This document shows, piece after piece, positions 7,632 to 17,122 of a DNA stretch of 64,000 bases (position 1 is its first letter; each line of letters starts with the position of its first letter). The notes under the pieces were generated by a model that worked only from the letters and a program-made list of their open reading frames with translations, made no database searches and was not told the DNA's origin. The position numbers and the translations under genes are program-made. The stretch comes from CAISIP01 sp965278985. Its GTDB lineage: Bacteria > Pseudomonadota > Gammaproteobacteria > Burkholderiales > Burkholderiaceae_C. The DNA lies in contig OZ257131.1 in the NCBI GenBank assembly GCA_965278985.1, positions 5,084,001-5,148,000 of the forward strand, given 5' to 3'.

Positions 7632-8732
7632 ATGGACAGCATCGTGCAGGGTCTGCAAGACCGTCTCCGGGCCGCGGCCGCCGACAGGCGGCCGTTGCGC
7701 ATCCGGGGGGGCGGCAGCAAGGATTTTTTTGGCGACAGCCTGCAGGGCGAGCTGCTGGACATGGCGCCGCTCACGGGCATCGTCGCCTACGAGCCCAGCG
7801 AGCTGGTGGTCACGGTGCACGCTGGCACGCCGCTGGCGGAGCTGGAGGCGACGCTGGCACAGCACGGCCAGTTCCTGGCCTTCGAGCCGCCGCATTTCGG
7901 CACTGCCGCCACGGTGGGCGGCATGGTGTCGGCCGGCTGGTCCGGCCCCGCGCGGGCGGCGGCCGGTGCGGCACGGGACTATGTGCTGGGCCTGGACATG
8001 CTCAACGGCCAGGGCGAGCGGCTGCGCTTTGGTGGCCAGGTGATGAAGAACGTCGCGGGCTACGACGTTTCGCGCCTGTTGTGTGGCGCCTGGGGCACGC
8101 TGGGCGTGGTGCTCGAGGTCTCGCTCAAGGTCTTGCCCCAGCGCGTGGCCGAGGCCTGCCTGGTGTTCGCGATGGACCAGGCCCAGGCGCTGCGCCAGCT
8201 CAATGCCTGGAGTGGCAAGCCCTTGCCCCTCAACGCCAGCTGCTGGTGGCCCGAAGACGGTGCGGCGGGCCGCCTGGTGGTGCGGCTGCGCGGGGCCCAG
8301 GCGGCCGTGCAGGAAGCCTGCATGGGGATGGGGGGCGTGCGCGCCGACGACGCTCTGGACTGGTCGCAGGTGCGTGAACAGACGTTGCCAGCCTTTGCCC
8401 GCGCGCCTTCGCAGTGCCTGTGGCGCCTGAGCGTTCCGGACACCACCGGCGTGCTGGGCCTGCCCCAGGGCGCCGAATTGGCGCTGGTCGAGTGGCACGG
8501 CGCGCTGCGCTGGGTGCGTGCACCCGCGCACCTGGCCGATGCACTGCGCACGGTGGCCGCCCAGGCAGGCGGCAGTGCGATGCTGTTCCGGCGCGCGGCC
8601 GATGGTTCTGCAGCCTCGGTGCCCGTGATGCATCCGGTGTCCGCGCCTTTGCAGCGCATCCAGCAGGCCCTCAAACAGCGCTTCGATCCGGCGGGCATCT
8701 TCAATCCGGGGCGCATGTCCGGCGGCTTCTAG
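7632..8732 (+). CDS. glcE: Glycolate oxidase FAD-binding subunit GlcE
   Basis: FAD-binding subunit of the GlcDEF glycolate dehydrogenase, which oxidises glycolate to glyoxylate and feeds electrons to quinones. The protein (366 residues) starts with the PP-binding region RGGGSKDFFGDSLQGELLDM and has the FAD_binding_4 signatures ELVVTVHAGTPLAELEATLA and HFGTAATVGGMVSAGWSGPA, plus the Tyr-containing GGQVMKNVAGYDVSRLLCGA. The C-terminus FDPAGIFNPGRM is standard. glcF follows 30 bp later, but no glcD lies upstream. It could oxidise the glycolate released by the 2-phosphoglycolate phosphatase encoded downstream of RuBisCO in this window. Confidence 0.92.
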   Translation: MDSIVQGLQDRLRAAAADRRPLRIRGGGSKDFFGDSLQGELLDMAPLTGIVAYEPSELVVTVHAGTPLAELEATLAQHGQFLAFEPPHFGTAATVGGMVSAGWSGPARAAAGAARDYVLGLDMLNGQGERLRFGGQVMKNVAGYDVSRLLCGAWGTLGVVLEVSLKVLPQRVAEACLVFAMDQAQALRQLNAWSGKPLPLNASCWWPEDGAAGRLVVRLRGAQAAVQEACMGMGGVRADDALDWSQVREQTLPAFARAPSQCLWRLSVPDTTGVLGLPQGAELALVEWHGALRWVRAPAHLADALRTVAAQAGGSAMLFRRAADGSAASVPVMHPVSAPLQRIQQALKQRFDPAGIFNPGRMSGGF

Positions 8733-8762
8733 AGACCGCGTGCACCGCGTCCCCCCTCCTCC

Positions 8763-9998
8763 ATGCAAACCCAACTCGCACCGCAATACCAGGGCACGGC
8801 CGATGGCCAGGCCGCAGAAGCCATCCTGCGCAAGTGCGTGCACTGCGGCTTCTGCACCGCCACCTGCCCCACCTACCAGCTGCTGGGCGACGAACTCGAT
8901 GGCCCGCGCGGCCGCATCTACCTGATGAAGCAGGTGCTGGAGGGCCAGACCCCGACGCGCCAGACCCAGCTGCACCTGGACCGGTGCCTCACTTGCCGCA
9001 ACTGCGAGACCACCTGCCCCAGCGGGGTGGAATACGGCCACCTCGTGGACATCGGCCGCAAACTGGTGGACGCGCAGGTGCCGCGCCCGGTCGGGGAACG
9101 TGCACTGCGCTGGAGCCTGAAGGAAGGCCTGCCCTCGCCGCTGTTCGGCCCAGCCATGGCGCTGGGCCAGAGCGTGCGTGCGCTGCTGCCCCAGGCCCTG
9201 CGCCAGAAGGTGCCGGAGCGTCGCCCCGCAGGCCGATGGCCCACCACCGTGCATGCGCGCAAGGTGCTGTTGCTGGCCGGTTGCGTGCAACCGTCCATGG
9301 CGCCCAACATCGATGCCGCGACCGCCCGCGTGCTGGACGCCGCCGGCATCCAGTGCGTGGTGGCGCCCCAGGCCGGCTGCTGCGGCGCCGTGAAGTTCCA
9401 CCTCAACGACCAGGAAGGCGGGCTGGTGCAGATGCGCACCAACATCGACGCCTGGTGGCCCTTCATCGACGAACAGGGCGTGGAAGCCATCGTCATGAAT
9501 GCCTCGGGCTGCGGCGTCACGGTCAAGGACTACGGCCACCTGCTGCGCGAGGATCCCGCGTACGCTGAACGCGCACGGCGCATCAGCGCCCTGACGCGCG
9601 ACCTCAGCGAGCTGCTGCCCGAGATCGCTCCGGCGCTCCGCGACCGCGTGCAGGCACCCGGCACGGCCATCACCTTCCATCCGCCGTGCACGCTGCAGCA
9701 TGGCCAGAAGCTGCGGGGCGGTGTGGAGCAGCACCTGGGTGCGCTGGGTTTCGACGTGCGGGTCGCGGCCAACGAGGCACACCTGTGCTGCGGCTCGGCC
9801 GGCACCTATTCCGTGCTGCATCCCGACATCGCTGTCCAGCTGCGCGACCGCAAGCTGGGCCACCTCGCGCAGGCCCATGGCGAACGCGCCACCGACACCA
9901 TCGTCTCGGCCAACATCGGTTGCATCACGCACCTGCAGGGTGGCACCGACACGCCGGTGCGCCACTGGGTCGAGGTGCTGGACGCGGCCCTGCGCTGA
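8763..9998 (+). CDS. glcF: Glycolate oxidase iron-sulfur subunit GlcF
   Basis: Electron-transfer subunit of glycolate dehydrogenase, 411 residues. Two ferredoxin-like [4Fe-4S] motifs are visible near the N-terminus: CVHCGFCTATCPTY and CLTCRNCETTCPSGVEYG. The C-terminal half carries two CCG-type cysteine-rich domains with APQAGCCGAVKFH and AHLCCGSAGTYSVLHP. It sits directly after glcE and is convergent with the PAS/GGDEF/EAL gene, with three bases between the two stops. All cluster ligands appear present. Confidence 0.93.
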   Translation: MQTQLAPQYQGTADGQAAEAILRKCVHCGFCTATCPTYQLLGDELDGPRGRIYLMKQVLEGQTPTRQTQLHLDRCLTCRNCETTCPSGVEYGHLVDIGRKLVDAQVPRPVGERALRWSLKEGLPSPLFGPAMALGQSVRALLPQALRQKVPERRPAGRWPTTVHARKVLLLAGCVQPSMAPNIDAATARVLDAAGIQCVVAPQAGCCGAVKFHLNDQEGGLVQMRTNIDAWWPFIDEQGVEAIVMNASGCGVTVKDYGHLLREDPAYAERARRISALTRDLSELLPEIAPALRDRVQAPGTAITFHPPCTLQHGQKLRGGVEQHLGALGFDVRVAANEAHLCCGSAGTYSVLHPDIAVQLRDRKLGHLAQAHGERATDTIVSANIGCITHLQGGTDTPVRHWVEVLDAALR

Positions 9999-10001
9999 AG
10001 C

Positions 10002-12074
10002 TCAGCGCGACGCCATGAAGGCGTCGAAGTCCTCGGGCACCATGGGCTGCGCGAACAGGTAGCCCTGGCCGTAGTCGCAGCCGGCCTCGGCCAGCAGCGC
10101 GCGCTGCGCGGCGGTCTCCACGCCCTCGGCGATCACCTGCATGCCCAGCGCATGCGCCATCACGATGATGGCCTTGCACAGCGCCAGGTCGGTGGACTCC
10201 GGCGCGAGGCTGCGCACGAAGGACTGGTCGATCTTCAGGTAGTCGATGTCGAGCTTCTGCAGGTAGGCGAGCGACGAATACCCCGTGCCGAAGTCGTCCA
10301 GCGACACCCGCAGGCCCGCCGCGCGCAACACGCGCAGCTGCTCCGTCACATGGTCATTGGTCTCCAGCAGCAGGCCCTCGGTGATCTCCACGCACACCGC
10401 GTCGCCGGCCAGCCCCATGGACTCGAGGTGCTCCACCCAGGCGCGCGGCCGCGCCACGTCGTGGTGGAACTGCATCGGCGACTTGTTGACGCTGATCTGG
10501 AACTCCGGATGGTGGCGCCGGCGCCAGCTGCAGGCCTGCGCCGCCACCTGCTGGAAGACCCACTCGCCCAGCTCCACCACCACGCCGGTGGACTCGGCGA
10601 TGGGAATGAACTCCGCCGGGCTCACCAGGCCACGCGTCGGGTGCTGCCAGCGCAGCAGCGCTTCGGCCTTGCGCACCGTTCCTTCGCGCAGGTGGACGAT
10701 GGGGTGGTACACCACATGGAACTGCTGCAGCCCCAGCCCCGCGCGCAGGTCGTTGCCCAGGCGCACGCGGTGCAGCGTGGCGGCCTGCAGCGCGGGGGTG
10801 TAGAAGCTGAAGCGGTTGCGGCCCGCGCCCTTGGCCACGTAGAGCGCCTGGTCGGCGTTCTTGAGCAGGCCGTCCACGTCTTGCGCGTCGCCGGGGCAGA
10901 CCGTGATGCCGATGCTGGCCGACACGAAGACCTGCTCCTGCCCGATGCGAAAGGCCGTGGACATGGCGCGCAGCACCTGCGTGAGGATGCGCTCGAGCTG
11001 GTCGGGTGCCTGCAGATGCGCCACCACGATGGCGAACTCGTCGCCGCCGAGCCGCGCCACGGTGTCGGCCTCGCGCACGCAGCCCGTCATGCGCCGCGCC
11101 GCCTCCACCAGCAGCTGGTCGCCCGCATCGTGGCCCAGCGTGTCGTTGACCTCCTTGAAGTGGTCCAGGTCGACGAAGAGCACGGCCAGCTGGCGGCGTT
11201 CGCGGTGGCAGTTGCGCACCTCCTGCGCCAGGCGGTCCTGCAGCATGCGCCGGTTGGGCAGGCCGGTCAGGAAGTCGAAGTTGGCCTGCTTCCAGACCTG
11301 CGCCTCGGCCAGCACGCTGTCGGTGGCATCGCGGAAGTGCAGCACGATGCCCTGCACCGCGGGGTCCGCGAGGCAGTTGCTGGCCAGCGATGCGAAGTGC
11401 CGCACGCTGCCGTCGGCATGGCGGTAGCGGAAGAAGGACTCCGTGCCCGAGTTCTTCTGCTCCAACAGGCGCGCATGCTCCTCGCGCGCATGGGCCACGT
11501 CTTCGGGCAGCATCCAGTCGAAGACCGTGCTGCCGCGCAGGCTCTCGGGTTCGCGCCCCAGCAGCTGGCGCGCGGCGGGGCTGGCGTAGAGGATCTCGCC
11601 AGGCGCCGTGCAGACCACGGTCATCACCTGGGCGCGTTCGGTCAGCACACGGAAGCGCCGCTCGCTGGCCTCCAGTGCCTGTTGAGCCTGGTGTTCGCGC
11701 GTGACGTCCTGCACCGTGCCTTCGTAGTACAGCAGCGCGCCCTGCGCGTCGTGCACGCCATGCGCGTTCTCCAGCACCCAGGCGCGTTCGCGGGTCTTGT
11801 GGCGGTAGATCTCGGAACGGAAATTGCGCACCAGGCCATCGCGCGCGATCAGGTCCTGGAAGCGCTGGCGCTGCTGCGGGTCCACGTACCATTCGCTGCC
11901 GATGTCGGTGATGGCCGTGAGCATCTCCGCCTCGTTGTCGTAGCCGTTGAGGCGGACCAGCGCCGCGTTGGCACGCACCTGGCGGCCTGCCACCGTGGAG
12001 CGGTAGGCGCCGATGGGCAGCAGCTCGAAGAGCGACTGGAAGTCCGAACCGTGCGGCGCGGCGTTGTCGGACAT
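10002..12074 (-). CDS. PAS-PAS-GGDEF-EAL cyclic-di-GMP signalling protein
   Basis: Cytoplasmic sensor predicted to make and/or degrade cyclic-di-GMP. The 690-residue protein has two PAS domains (about residues 10-125 and 140-265), a diguanylate cyclase domain with intact RLGGDEFAIV (GGDEF at 343-347), and a phosphodiesterase domain starting at EALLRW (471-476) with DDFGTGYSSLAYLQ and QGYLFAQP. No transmembrane segment is seen. Both catalytic signatures look intact, so net activity cannot be predicted. The start at 12074 is an ATG just after the glutathione peroxidase stop; the frame is open further upstream but runs into that gene. The sensed signal is unknown. Confidence 0.9.
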   Translation of the reverse strand: MSDNAAPHGSDFQSLFELLPIGAYRSTVAGRQVRANAALVRLNGYDNEAEMLTAITDIGSEWYVDPQQRQRFQDLIARDGLVRNFRSEIYRHKTRERAWVLENAHGVHDAQGALLYYEGTVQDVTREHQAQQALEASERRFRVLTERAQVMTVVCTAPGEILYASPAARQLLGREPESLRGSTVFDWMLPEDVAHAREEHARLLEQKNSGTESFFRYRHADGSVRHFASLASNCLADPAVQGIVLHFRDATDSVLAEAQVWKQANFDFLTGLPNRRMLQDRLAQEVRNCHRERRQLAVLFVDLDHFKEVNDTLGHDAGDQLLVEAARRMTGCVREADTVARLGGDEFAIVVAHLQAPDQLERILTQVLRAMSTAFRIGQEQVFVSASIGITVCPGDAQDVDGLLKNADQALYVAKGAGRNRFSFYTPALQAATLHRVRLGNDLRAGLGLQQFHVVYHPIVHLREGTVRKAEALLRWQHPTRGLVSPAEFIPIAESTGVVVELGEWVFQQVAAQACSWRRRHHPEFQISVNKSPMQFHHDVARPRAWVEHLESMGLAGDAVCVEITEGLLLETNDHVTEQLRVLRAAGLRVSLDDFGTGYSSLAYLQKLDIDYLKIDQSFVRSLAPESTDLALCKAIIVMAHALGMQVIAEGVETAAQRALLAEAGCDYGQGYLFAQPMVPEDFDAFMASR

Positions 12075-12087
12075 GGAGGTGGGGTCT

Positions 12088-12573
12088 TCAGCGGCCCAGT
12101 GCGGCTTCGATGTCGTCGGCCAGGCCCTGGGGCGTGTCGGTCGGCGCGTAGCGGCCCAGCACGGTGCCGTCACGGCCGACCAGGAACTTGGTGAAGTTCC
12201 ATTTGATGGCCTTGCTGCCCAGGATGCCGGGCGCCTCGGCCGTCAGCCATCGGTAGAGCGGCAGCGCCTTGGCGCCGTTGACGTCCGTCTTGGCCATCAT
12301 CGGAAAACTCACGCCGTATTTGCGCTGGCAGAACGCCGCGATGCTGTCGTTGCTGCCGGGGTCCTGCGCGCCGAACTGGTTGCTGGGGAAGCCCAGCACC
12401 ACCAGGCCGCGGTCGCCATAGGTCGTGTGCAGCCTTTGCAGGCCGGCGAACTGCGGTGTGAATCCGCAGGCGCTGGCGGTGTTCACGATCAGCAGCACCT
12501 TGCCGCGCAGGCCGTCCAGAAAGAGGGGCGTGCCGTCGATGCGGAGCGCGTCGAAGTCGTAGATGGTCGTCAT
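12088..12573 (-). CDS. Glutathione peroxidase (thioredoxin-dependent type)
   Basis: Peroxidase of the GPx superfamily, 161 residues, that reduces H2O2 and lipid hydroperoxides. The peroxidatic site NTASACGFTPQFAGLQ has Cys in place of selenocysteine; VVLGFPSNQFGAQDPGSN holds the catalytic glutamine, and IKWNFTKFLVGRDG the catalytic Trp-Asn. No signal peptide is present. It lies 13 bp upstream of the PAS/GGDEF/EAL gene in the same direction and may be cotranscribed with it. Bacterial enzymes of this type commonly use thioredoxin rather than glutathione. Confidence 0.92.
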   Translation of the reverse strand: MTTIYDFDALRIDGTPLFLDGLRGKVLLIVNTASACGFTPQFAGLQRLHTTYGDRGLVVLGFPSNQFGAQDPGSNDSIAAFCQRKYGVSFPMMAKTDVNGAKALPLYRWLTAEAPGILGSKAIKWNFTKFLVGRDGTVLGRYAPTDTPQGLADDIEAALGR

Positions 12574-12684
12574 GGTGCGTCGATGGCCCTGGGCTTCTCG
12601 TGGCGTGCGCTTCGGTGGGCCCCGATCATGGTGGCTGGCGGCGCAGGCGATGCAGGGGGCGGGGGTGGACCGTGCGGAGGCCCG

Positions 12685-13971
12685 TTACCCGCCGTGGCTC
12701 TTGTCCGTACGTGCGATGTCCAGCAGCCGTTCGACCTCGGCCGCGTGCACCACGCAGTTGCGGGCATGCCAGCGCTTGACCAGGTACATCACGAAAGCCA
12801 CCGTGACGCCGAAGCCCGTGATCGCCCCCACGGTGCGCACCCCCAGGCCCGCCGACAGGCTGTAGGCCGCGCCCAGCACCAGGATGCAGGCCTGCTCGTT
12901 GAAGTTCTGCACGGCGATGGAGCGGCCCGCACCCATGAGGTTGTGGCCGCGGTGCTGCAGCAGCGCGTTCATCGGTACCACCAGGAAGCCGCCCAGCGCG
13001 CCCAGCAGCACCAGGAAAGGCGCCGCCACCCACACGTTGTTGATCACATTGAGCAGGATGATCAGCACGCCCATCACGATGCCCAGCGAGATCACGCGCG
13101 GCCCGTCCTCCAGGCGCATGCGCATGGAGGCCACCACCGCACCGACGGCCATGCCGATGGCCACCACGCCCTGCAGCGTGGAGGCCTGCGTGACGGTGTA
13201 ACCGAGTGCCGTCGCGGCCCAGGCCAGCACGATGAAGCGCAGGTTGCCGGCCACACCCCAGATCAGGGTCGTCGCGGCCAGCGAGATCTGGCCCAGCTTG
13301 TCGCGCCACAGGCGGGTGTTGCAGCTCCAGAAGTCGGGCAGCAGGCTGGTGAGGCGCTGGGGCATCGGCCGGATCTCCACGCCCGTGTCTGGGATGTGGG
13401 TGTTGACCCAGGCGGCCAGTGCGTAGACAAAGACCATGACCGAAATGGCCGCCTCGGCGGGCGTATCGATGCCGGTGTCGAAGTGCGGGATGTCGATGGA
13501 CAGCAGCATCTTCGAGAACACGGGGCCCACCAGCTGCCCACCCAGCAGCACGCCGAGGATGATCGAGGCGATGGTCAGGCCCTCGATCCAGCCATTGGCC
13601 TTGACCAGCTGCGAAGCCGGCAACAGTTCGGTGAGGATGCCGTACTTGGCCGGCGAGTACGCGGCCGCGCCCAGGCCCACGATGGCATAGGCCAGCAGCG
13701 GGTGCGAGCCGAAGAGCATCATCATGCAGCCGACGATCTTGATGCTGTTGCTGATCAGCATCACCTTGCCCTTGGGCATGGAGTCGGCGAAGGCGCCGAC
13801 GAAGGGCGCGAGGATCACGTAGAAGAGCGCGAACATGGGCACCAACGCGGCTTGCTGCCACTCGGGGGCCTTGCTGTACCGCAACAGTTGTACCGCGCTC
13901 ACGAACAGGGCGTTATCCGCCAGCGAGCTGAAAAACTGCGCGGACATGATGGTGTAAAAACCGCGCTTCAT
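12685..13971 (-). CDS. lplT: Lysophospholipid transporter LplT (MFS)
   Basis: Major facilitator family flippase that imports lysophospholipids for re-acylation. The N-terminus MKRGFYTIMSAQFFSSLADN, the segment QWQQAALVPMF-like PEWQQAALVPMFALFYVILA, and APFVGAFADSMPKGKVMLIS match LplT; about 12 hydrophobic segments follow. Length 428 residues is typical for the transporter-only form, without the fused acyltransferase domain seen in Aas-type proteins. It is divergent from the alanine racemase gene, a pairing common in Burkholderiales. Confidence 0.9.
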   Translation of the reverse strand: MKRGFYTIMSAQFFSSLADNALFVSAVQLLRYSKAPEWQQAALVPMFALFYVILAPFVGAFADSMPKGKVMLISNSIKIVGCMMMLFGSHPLLAYAIVGLGAAAYSPAKYGILTELLPASQLVKANGWIEGLTIASIILGVLLGGQLVGPVFSKMLLSIDIPHFDTGIDTPAEAAISVMVFVYALAAWVNTHIPDTGVEIRPMPQRLTSLLPDFWSCNTRLWRDKLGQISLAATTLIWGVAGNLRFIVLAWAATALGYTVTQASTLQGVVAIGMAVGAVVASMRMRLEDGPRVISLGIVMGVLIILLNVINNVWVAAPFLVLLGALGGFLVVPMNALLQHRGHNLMGAGRSIAVQNFNEQACILVLGAAYSLSAGLGVRTVGAITGFGVTVAFVMYLVKRWHARNCVVHAAEVERLLDIARTDKSHGG

Positions 13972-14020
13972 GCCGTGCTGAGGGGGCGTTCAGGCTCGCT
14001 GATGCCTCTGTCGTATGTCC

Positions 14021-14048
14021 TTGATCTCCAACGTGCGCCGGTTATATC
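14021..14048 (+). promoter_or_regulatory. Candidate sigma-70 promoter of alr
   Basis: TTGATC and TATATC are separated by 16 bp and lie about 52 bp before the alr ATG, in the lplT-alr divergent region. It is a reasonable match in otherwise GC-rich DNA, but not verified. Confidence 0.4.
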
Positions 14049-14099
14049 ACGGACAAGAATGCCAGAATTCGGCCTTTCGCAGCCAAGGCCCATCCCTCC

Positions 14100-15212
14100 A
14101 TGCCCCGTCCGATCCTGGCCACCATCCACACCGATGCCCTGCGCCACAACCAGGCGCGTGCGCGCGCCGCCGCGCCCGATGCCAAGCTCTGGGCCGTGGT
14201 CAAGGCCAATGCCTACGGCCACGGCATCGCGCGGGTCTTCGAGGGCATGCGGGGCGCCGACGGTTTTGCCCTGCTGGACCTGCACGAGGCCGAGCTGGTG
14301 CGCAGCCTGGGCTGGCGCGGCCCCATCCTGCTGCTGGAAGGGGTGTTCGAGCCGCGCGACCTGGAGCTGTGCTCGCGCCTGGGCCTGTGGCACGCCGTGC
14401 ACTGCGAGGAGCAGATCGACTGGCTCGCCGCGCACAAGACCCATGTGCCGCACCGCGTGTTCCTCAAGCTCAACGCCGGCATGAACCGCCTGGGCTTCGG
14501 CCCGCGGCAGTACCGCGCGGCCTGGATGCGGCTGGACGCCCTGCCGCAGGTGGAGGAGATCTCGCTGATGACGCATTTCAGCGATGCCGACGGCCCGCTG
14601 GGGGTCGCCGCGCAGCAGGCGGTGTTCGAGGCGGTCACCGAGGGCCTGCCCGGCGAACGCAGCCTGAGCAACAGCGCCGCCACGCTGCGCCACATGGGCG
14701 CGCCGATCGCCGAGGGCCGGCCTGGGCTGGTGTCGGACTGGATACGCCCGGGCATCCTGGGCTACGGCAGCGCCCCCGACTACCCCGAGCACGATGCCGC
14801 GCACTGGGGACTGCAGGGCGCGATGACGCTGTCGGCGAAGATCATCGGCGTCCAGCAGCTGCAGCCCGGTGACACGGTGGGTTATGGCTCGAGTTTCGTC
14901 GCCGACGCGCCGCTGCGCATCGGCGTCGTCGCCTGCGGTTATGCCGACGGTTATTCGCGCCTGAGCCCCACCGGCACGCCGGTGCTGGTCGGCAATGTGC
15001 GCTGCCGCACGGTCGGGCGCGTCAGCATGGATATGCTGACCATCGACCTGACGCCGGTGCCCGAGGCGGGCATCGGCACCGAGGTGACCCTGTGGGGACG
15101 CGGCAGCGCGGGCGCGGTGTTGTCCATCGACGAGGTTGCGCGGTGCGCCGGCACGGTGGGGTACGAGCTCATGTGCGCGCTGGCGCCGCGGGTGCCGGTG
15201 GCCGTGGAGTGA
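14100..15212 (+). CDS. alr: Alanine racemase
   Basis: PLP-dependent racemase that makes D-alanine for peptidoglycan. The cofactor lysine is in AVVKANAYGHGIARVFEG near residue 36. The second catalytic base is the Tyr in ACGYADGYSR near residue 285, followed by VGRVSMDMLTIDL. Length 370 residues is normal. It is encoded divergently from lplT; the 80-bp gap to cbpA carries no obvious terminator. An operonic role beyond cell wall synthesis is not indicated. Confidence 0.95.
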   Translation: MPRPILATIHTDALRHNQARARAAAPDAKLWAVVKANAYGHGIARVFEGMRGADGFALLDLHEAELVRSLGWRGPILLLEGVFEPRDLELCSRLGLWHAVHCEEQIDWLAAHKTHVPHRVFLKLNAGMNRLGFGPRQYRAAWMRLDALPQVEEISLMTHFSDADGPLGVAAQQAVFEAVTEGLPGERSLSNSAATLRHMGAPIAEGRPGLVSDWIRPGILGYGSAPDYPEHDAAHWGLQGAMTLSAKIIGVQQLQPGDTVGYGSSFVADAPLRIGVVACGYADGYSRLSPTGTPVLVGNVRCRTVGRVSMDMLTIDLTPVPEAGIGTEVTLWGRGSAGAVLSIDEVARCAGTVGYELMCALAPRVPVAVE

Positions 15213-15313
15213 TCTGGCGCAAACTGCGTGCCCGGGTGTCCTTGTGATCCGCGCGGCCGGCGCCATCTCCATGGGATAACGGCCCGCAGGGCTTGTGGAG
15301 CGACACGACGACC

Positions 15314-16303
15314 ATGGAATACAAGGACTACTACCAGGTGATGGGCCTGGCGCGCGAGGCCTCGGCCGACGACGTGCGCAAGGCCTACCGTCGCCTGGCC
15401 CGCAAGTACCACCCCGACGTCAACAAGGAAGCCGACGCCGAAGGGCGCTTCAAGGAATTGGGCGAGGCCTACGAGGTGCTCAAGGATCCCGAGAAGCGCG
15501 CAGCCTACGACCGGCTGGGCGCCAACTGGCAGGCGGGCCAGGACTTCCGGCCGCCACCCGGCTGGCAGGGTGGCAGCGCATCGGGCGGCGCGGATGCCGC
15601 AGGCGCCGGTGCCAGGTCCCGCGGCGGCGAAGACTTCAGCGATTTCTTCGAGAACCTGTTCCGGCAGGGATTCGGCGCGGGTGCGCAGGGCGGCCGGCGC
15701 GCCGGCGCACGCGAGGCCGGGCTGCATGCGCACGGCGAGGACCACCACGCCGCCATCCAGATCGACCTGGAGGACAGCTACCGCGGCGGCACGCGCAGCC
15801 TGAGCCTGCGCATCCCCGAGATCGATGCGCAGGGCGAGGTGCACCAGCGCGACCGGCAGATCGAGTTCACGATCCCCAAGGGCATCCGTGCCGGCCAGCA
15901 CATCCGCCTCGCCGGCCAGGGCGGAGCGGGGCTGGGCCAGGGGCAGGCGGGCGACCTGTACCTGGAGGTGCAGTTCCGGCCCCATGCGCGTTACCGTGCC
16001 GAGGGCCGCGATGTCTACATGGACCTGCCCGTCGCGCCCTGGGAGGCGGCACTGGGCGCGCAAGTGCAGGCCCCGACGCCCACCGGCACGGTGGAGGTCA
16101 CGGTGCCGGGCGGCTCGGGCACGGGCCGCCGGCTGCGCCTCAAGGGCCGTGGTCTGCCAGGCGCCACGCCGGGGGACTTTTATTATGTGCTGCAGATCGC
16201 CATGCCCCCGGCGGACACCCCGCAGGCCCGTGCCGCCTACAGCCAGATGGCCACCCAATTCGCGGGCTTCCAGCCGCGCAGCAACCTGGAGGCTACCGCA
16301 TGA
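15314..16303 (+). CDS. cbpA: DnaJ-class curved DNA-binding co-chaperone CbpA
   Basis: J-domain protein that cooperates with DnaK. Residues 1-70 form the J domain with the HPD motif in RKYHPDVNKEA; a Gly/Ala-rich linker of about 70 residues follows; the remainder is the DnaJ C-terminal substrate-binding region. There is no Cys-rich zinc domain, which separates it from DnaJ. Length is 329 residues. The ATG at 15314 begins MEYKDYYQVMGLA, matching family starts; the frame is open a few codons upstream. Its stop overlaps the ATG of the cbpM modulator gene. Confidence 0.9.
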   Translation: MEYKDYYQVMGLAREASADDVRKAYRRLARKYHPDVNKEADAEGRFKELGEAYEVLKDPEKRAAYDRLGANWQAGQDFRPPPGWQGGSASGGADAAGAGARSRGGEDFSDFFENLFRQGFGAGAQGGRRAGAREAGLHAHGEDHHAAIQIDLEDSYRGGTRSLSLRIPEIDAQGEVHQRDRQIEFTIPKGIRAGQHIRLAGQGGAGLGQGQAGDLYLEVQFRPHARYRAEGRDVYMDLPVAPWEAALGAQVQAPTPTGTVEVTVPGGSGTGRRLRLKGRGLPGATPGDFYYVLQIAMPPADTPQARAAYSQMATQFAGFQPRSNLEATA

Positions 16304-16614
16304 GCTCCACACCCTCCTACGACATCACCATCCTCGAAGAGCAGGGCGGCTTCAGCCTGGAAGACCTCTGCCGTGCGTGTGCGGCCCATGCCGACCTGGT
16401 GGCCGAGCTGGTCGACGAGGCGGTGATCGTTCCCGTGGGCCACGCGCGCCACGAATGGCGCTTCACCGGCGTGCACCTGCGCCATGCGCGTGTGGCCGTG
16501 CGCCTGCGCCAGGACCTGGGCGTGAACGCCGCCGGTGCCGCCCTGGCGCTGCAGCTGATGGACGAAATCGACCTCCTGCGCGCGCAGGTGCAGCGCCTGG
16601 GTGGCCACCGCTGA
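16300..16614 (+). CDS. cbpM: Chaperone modulatory protein CbpM
   Basis: Small (104-residue) MerR-like modulator that binds the J domain of CbpA and inhibits it. Motifs seen: ITILEEQGGFSLEDLCRACA at the N-terminus and the C-terminal LALQLMDEIDLLRAQVQRLG, the usual helix of the family. The ATG overlaps the cbpA stop by four bases, so expression is coupled. The identification rests on family resemblance and on its position directly behind cbpA. Confidence 0.87.
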   Translation: MSSTPSYDITILEEQGGFSLEDLCRACAAHADLVAELVDEAVIVPVGHARHEWRFTGVHLRHARVAVRLRQDLGVNAAGAALALQLMDEIDLLRAQVQRLGGHR

Positions 16615-16636
16615 TCCACCATTTCCGGAGAAAACC

Positions 16637-17092
16637 ATGTACCAACGCATACTCGTCCCCGTGGACGGCAGCAGCACCTCCAACCGCGGCCTCGCCGAGG
16701 CCTTGAAACTCGCCAAGCTCACGGGCGCCAGCCTGCGCCTGCTGCACGTGGTGGACGAGCTCTACGCGGCGGTCAGCATGCCCGGCTTCGGCGAGGCCAA
16801 CATCGACGTGCTGCAGATGCTCAAGGAAGGCGGCCACAAGGTGCTGCAGGCCGCACAGCAGCAGGCGCAGGCCCAGCAGGTCGTGGCCGAGGCGGTGCTG
16901 CTGGAGTCGTATTCTGGCCGCCTGCACGAGCAGGTCGCGGCCCAGGCCAAGGAATGGGGCGCCGACATCGTGGTGCTGGGTTCGCACGGCCGGCGCGGTG
17001 TGGGCCGCATGGTGCTGGGCAGCGATGCCGAGCAGATCATCCGCAACTCGATGGTGCCGGTGCTGGTGGTGCGCGAGGAAGCCTCCGCCTGA
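16637..17092 (+). CDS. Universal stress protein (UspA family), ATP-binding type
   Basis: Single-domain Usp of 151 residues. It begins MYQRILVPVDGSSTSNRG and ends with the nucleotide-binding signature G-x2-G-x9-G-S, read here as GSHGRRGVGRMVLGS, followed by the strand VPVLVVREE. This places it in the ATP-binding group. The ATG has TTTCCGGAGAAAA upstream, a good ribosome site. It follows cbpM by 22 bp and may belong to the same stress operon. Confidence 0.9.
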   Translation: MYQRILVPVDGSSTSNRGLAEALKLAKLTGASLRLLHVVDELYAAVSMPGFGEANIDVLQMLKEGGHKVLQAAQQQAQAQQVVAEAVLLESYSGRLHEQVAAQAKEWGADIVVLGSHGRRGVGRMVLGSDAEQIIRNSMVPVLVVREEASA

Positions 17093-17122
17093 CAACGGGT
17101 TGACGTCGGCGGGCGCATGCTC

